Origin: Streptomyces sp. A0642
Lineage (GTDB): Bacteria > Actinomycetota > Actinomycetes > Streptomycetales > Streptomycetaceae
Assembly (NCBI RefSeq): GCF_004795105.1
Contig: NZ_SSBL01000004.1
Coordinates: 248,001 to 312,000, forward strand
Reading direction: 5' to 3'
Length of the DNA stretch: 64,000 nt
Position 1 is the stretch's first letter. Each line of letters starts with the position of its first letter. Shown piece after piece: positions 61,315 to 64,000 of the stretch. The notes under the pieces were generated by a model. The model was not told where the DNA came from, searched no databases, and saw nothing but the letters and a program-made list of their open reading frames with translations. A program made the position numbers and the translations under genes.

Positions 61315-62472
61315 ATGGTGGGCATGGCACGAGGAGCTCCGGGTCCGGCTGATCAGCAGGTGGTTCGTGAACTGGCCACGCGCGGGATGCTGGTGACGGC
61401 CTCCCAGTTGGAGAGCTGGCGGCGGGCTGGGCTGTTGCCACGTCATCGGCGGCGGGGTCTGGGGCGGGGCCGGGGATCGGTGGTGGACGCCGTCGATCCG
61501 GTGGTCATCGAGAGCGCGGCGGCGCTGGCCCGGCATCTCCGCCAGGGACGTAATCGGCTGCTGGCCATGCTGGACTGGTTCGCCGAGGCCGGCATGCCCC
61601 AGCAGCCCGGGGCGGTGCAGGTTCCGGAGCCGCCGGTGGACGCCGTGCGTGAGGCTCTGGTGTGGGTGCTGCGCGGAACGGTGTCGCACCAGCTGATAGA
61701 GGTCGCGCGGAGCGCGGCCACGGCGGGTGACGAGGCGCAGGACGCGTTGTATGCGCTTGCCAGGCGGATGATCGGATCCCGGGGACACCGCGGAGTGGCG
61801 CATCCTGCGTTGGTGCGCGCGGCACTTCTCGCCGATGAGGACGTGCCCGAGGGGCCTGAGTTCCAGGGGATGGTGCATCTGGTCGCGGCGATCGGTCTGG
61901 GAGCGCAGGAGGTGGGGGCGGACGCCTTGGCCGAGGCGTTCGGCGCCTACGGAATGTTCGGGCTGACCGTCGAGGACTGGGCTCGGATGCTGGGCGCGGC
62001 CGAGCGGGGCGAGGGGCCGCCGGTGGACTGGGGGCTGCTCCAGCAGCACGCGGACATCCTGGGGCCGGTTCGGCGGGCCAGCGGCGAGGAACTGATGCGG
62101 GCGCGGACCGTCCTGGTCGGGCTGCGGGGGTTCTACGCGATGTACATGATGCACGCGCTGTTCATGCCGGACACACCCGGACTTGCCGCGCTACGGGACC
62201 TGATCGACTCATGGTGCATGGGCCCCTTACTGGCCCACATGATCTCCCTGAACCCCTCCCCCAGACAGTTCGCCGAAAGCCTGACAGCCTGCATCGACCC
62301 GCTCTTCGACCAGCTGTACGAGGCGCTCACGACCCAGCTCGCACAAGATCCGTACATCTTCCGTATCCCAGGTGACGAGACAGGGGCGGCCGGCTTCATG
62401 GAGACGTGGATGAGCACGCTTCGCGAGCAGGCTGCTGCGGCTGGGAAGGAACCGGACGGCAGTGAGGGGTGA
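61315..62472 (+). CDS. Hypothetical protein with MerR-like N-terminal HTH
   Basis: This 385-residue protein starts with a winged-helix segment similar to MerR-type domains (MLVTASQLESWRRAGLLPRHRRRGLGRGRGS), followed by a long helical region with no recognised domain (for example YAMYMMHALFMPDTPGLAAL). It could be a regulator or a DNA-binding sensor. Alternative starts are 61294 and 61324. Confidence 0.6.
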   Translation: MVGMARGAPGPADQQVVRELATRGMLVTASQLESWRRAGLLPRHRRRGLGRGRGSVVDAVDPVVIESAAALARHLRQGRNRLLAMLDWFAEAGMPQQPGAVQVPEPPVDAVREALVWVLRGTVSHQLIEVARSAATAGDEAQDALYALARRMIGSRGHRGVAHPALVRAALLADEDVPEGPEFQGMVHLVAAIGLGAQEVGADALAEAFGAYGMFGLTVEDWARMLGAAERGEGPPVDWGLLQQHADILGPVRRASGEELMRARTVLVGLRGFYAMYMMHALFMPDTPGLAALRDLIDSWCMGPLLAHMISLNPSPRQFAESLTACIDPLFDQLYEALTTQLAQDPYIFRIPGDETGAAGFMETWMSTLREQAAAAGKEPDGSEG

Positions 62473-62741
62473 GGACAAACCTCGTGTGTTCGGGCAGCGC
62501 TGAGCAGTGCTTCGCGCAACCGCAGGACGGGGGCTCTGTGCGGGTGGTCGGTCATGGTTCCTGCAGCCCGGGCGAGGCGCAGGAGGCCAAGGGTTCTCCA
62601 TCTGGGGCCGGGTTGGGGAGGCGGCGGGCGGTCGCTAGGAGGGGCACGGTGACTGGTTGCACCCCTGGGAGCAACACATCACCCACTGGCTCTGTCCGGC
62701 ACCAGCCTCAGTCGTTGCTGCCGGGCGTGGACAATGGCGCT

Positions 62742-63848
62742 GTGCCACTGACCGGAGAGAAGTACACGCGGCTCACGCAGCAGCAGCCCAGTGCGGATGA
62801 CGAGAGTCATGGACGGTGGGTCGCCTGCGACGAGTCGGGGTGGGACGGCGAGCAGCTCGTCGGCAGGCAACGCCGGTTCCTGGTCTTCGCTTCGGTCGCC
62901 GTCGATGACGTGGAGGCCGCAGTGTTGGTGCAGGCCCTGCGAGAGCGGGGCGGCATCCGCCAGGCGGGGGAGCTCAAGTTCCGCCTTTTCAAGGACCATG
63001 CGCAGAGGCTGTCCTTGTTGCAGGAGTTGTGGGGGCCGGGCGGTGCGCTCCACGACAGGTGCTCGGTGTACGTCGTGGAGAAGGAGTACGCGGCCTCGGC
63101 CAAGGTGATCGACCTGCTGCTGGAGGAGAAGGAGTACGCCGAGGGAGGCAACCTGTATGCCGATGACCAGGCCCGTGCTCTGGCACGCACCTTGGCCCTT
63201 GAGGGGCCGCGGGCCCTACGGGGTCCTTTGTTCGGGGATCTGATGTCTGCGTTCGTGGCACTGGCTTCCCAGCGGGGAGCAGCCCGCCATGAGGAGGCGT
63301 CGGAGGCGTTCTTCACGGTGATCGAACGGGCTTGGGCGGCCTCGACGCGCAAGCAGGTCACCGAGTTGCTGGCACGGCTGCGTTCCACTCGGGCCTACGC
63401 TGCGGCCCTGCACAACGAGGGCGCGGATTTCCCTCTGCTGGAGATGCTCATACCCGCAGCAGCCCAGACAGCTCGTCGCTGGGGTCACCGCCTCGGTCGT
63501 GTCAGCCTGCTCACCGACGAGCAGCGCATGCTCACCGACAACGCCCTGAGCACGGTGAAGCTCTACGCCCGGAGCCCGGTCGGGATGACCCTGTTCACGC
63601 GGGAGCGCGGCGCTGATGTCGCGGGCGTCGTCCGCGGCTCCAGCTCCGACCACCCCTCTGTCCAGCTCGCCGACCTGCTGGCCGGGGCGGCCGCGGCCGT
63701 CACCGAGCGCCACGCCGGCAACGACTCCTCCGCCGCGTCGGCACTCTGGCCCGCCGTTGTCTCCTTCGTCGACACCTCTTCCCTGTTGCCCTACAACGAT
63801 CCGGCTGCCCAGTTGCGCACGGTGGACGAGCGGCTACCACGCCGCTGA
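62742..63848 (+). CDS. DUF3800 protein
   Basis: This 368-residue protein fits DUF3800, an RNase H-fold family often found in mobile elements and defence islands. The early acidic motif is VACDESGWDGE (Asp30-Glu31-Ser32), and the distal conserved motif is HPSVQLADLLAGAAAAV. The GTG at 62742 has no ribosome binding site; another GTG at 62727 is possible. The 269 bases before it hold no other gene. Nuclease activity is suggested by the fold, not shown. Confidence 0.65.
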   Translation: MPLTGEKYTRLTQQQPSADDESHGRWVACDESGWDGEQLVGRQRRFLVFASVAVDDVEAAVLVQALRERGGIRQAGELKFRLFKDHAQRLSLLQELWGPGGALHDRCSVYVVEKEYAASAKVIDLLLEEKEYAEGGNLYADDQARALARTLALEGPRALRGPLFGDLMSAFVALASQRGAARHEEASEAFFTVIERAWAASTRKQVTELLARLRSTRAYAAALHNEGADFPLLEMLIPAAAQTARRWGHRLGRVSLLTDEQRMLTDNALSTVKLYARSPVGMTLFTRERGADVAGVVRGSSSDHPSVQLADLLAGAAAAVTERHAGNDSSAASALWPAVVSFVDTSSLLPYNDPAAQLRTVDERLPRR

Positions 63849-64000
63849 CCTTCTGCCGGCGGAGGCAGTACGGGTGCCGATGCGCGAGAGGTGGCCGCGT
63901 GTCGCCGGACAAGGCGACCGGCTGCGGACCACCGGGGATGAGCACCACGACGACTCCGCCCGCTCGACGTCACGTTCCTGCTGCACGCAGCCGAACTGCT
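63849..64000. other. Window edge, no supported gene
   Basis: The last 152 bases contain no ORF that can be assigned; a gene could begin here and continue beyond the window. Confidence 0.3.

Noticed and set aside
1..64000. tRNA, rRNA or insertion-sequence genes
   Set aside because: No cloverleaf with GTTCRA loop, rRNA sequence or transposase motif was recognised by eye; a tRNAscan-SE and ISfinder run would be decisive.

Overview
The window is chromosomal DNA of a Streptomyces-type actinomycete. The sequence is very GC-rich with GC-biased third codon positions, GTG and TTG starts are common, and the gene content is typical of the genus: lipid II amidation (murT/gatD), XRE/DUF397 pairs, CBM3-bearing secreted cellulases with CebR-like operators, a c-di-AMP riboswitch in front of an NlpC/P60 hydrolase, and DUF7144, DUF4238 and DUF3800 proteins. 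The species cannot be fixed from the sequence alone.

Layout. 0-12 kb is housekeeping and envelope: a truncated ClC-type channel, regulators, glutathione peroxidase, an acyl-CoA dehydrogenase divergent from its likely TetR repressor with a clear operator between them, peptide deformylase, murT-gatD, phosphofructokinase, a CtaG-like membrane protein and two small lipoproteins. 12.4-21.4 kb is a cellulose/xylan-degradation locus. It has two CebR-type palindromes followed by secreted GH10, GH48, GH12 and GH6 enzymes, each ending in a CBM3 module and three of them carrying FN3 linkers. 21.5-25.1 kb holds an acyltransferase, an NAD-binding epimerase-like protein and a secreted tripeptidyl aminopeptidase. 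25.3-29.8 kb is a complete urease operon, ureABCFGD, without ureE. 30-34 kb holds a TetR/exporter pair with twin operators, an orphan YefM-type antitoxin, a ClpP-like protein lacking the catalytic Ser and His with a small partner, and the riboswitch-controlled NlpC/P60 hydrolase. 34-43 kb has a LysE/LysR pair, an anti-sigma-like ATPase/XRE/DUF397 regulatory trio and the biotin genes (bioF divergent from bioBAD). 43-52 kb has a degenerate Fic/RHH toxin-antitoxin pair, a P450, two CNNM/CorC-type transporters, an SGNH hydrolase, purB and mug.

The right end (about 52.3-63.9 kb) looks like an accessory, probably anti-phage, island. It contains a 5'-truncated UvrD-family helicase, a large (about 1,400 aa) protein with an N-terminal STAND/NACHT-like NTPase, a long helical middle and a C-terminal PD-(D/E)XK nuclease, a frameshifted remnant of a second copy of that nuclease domain, a second PD-(D/E)XK-like protein followed by a DUF4238 protein, a small membrane protein, a MerR-like HTH protein and a DUF3800 protein. 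This island is the best candidate for an undescribed system. The fusion with its nuclease at the C-terminus differs from the usual Avs arrangement, where the effector is N-terminal.

Four shorter signals also merit follow-up. They are the dead ClpP paralogue, a Cys/His-rich tail on BioB, a fresh in-frame FN3 duplication in the GH6 enzyme, and several clean inverted repeats in divergent promoter regions. All calls rest on reading motifs by eye; no database search was possible.
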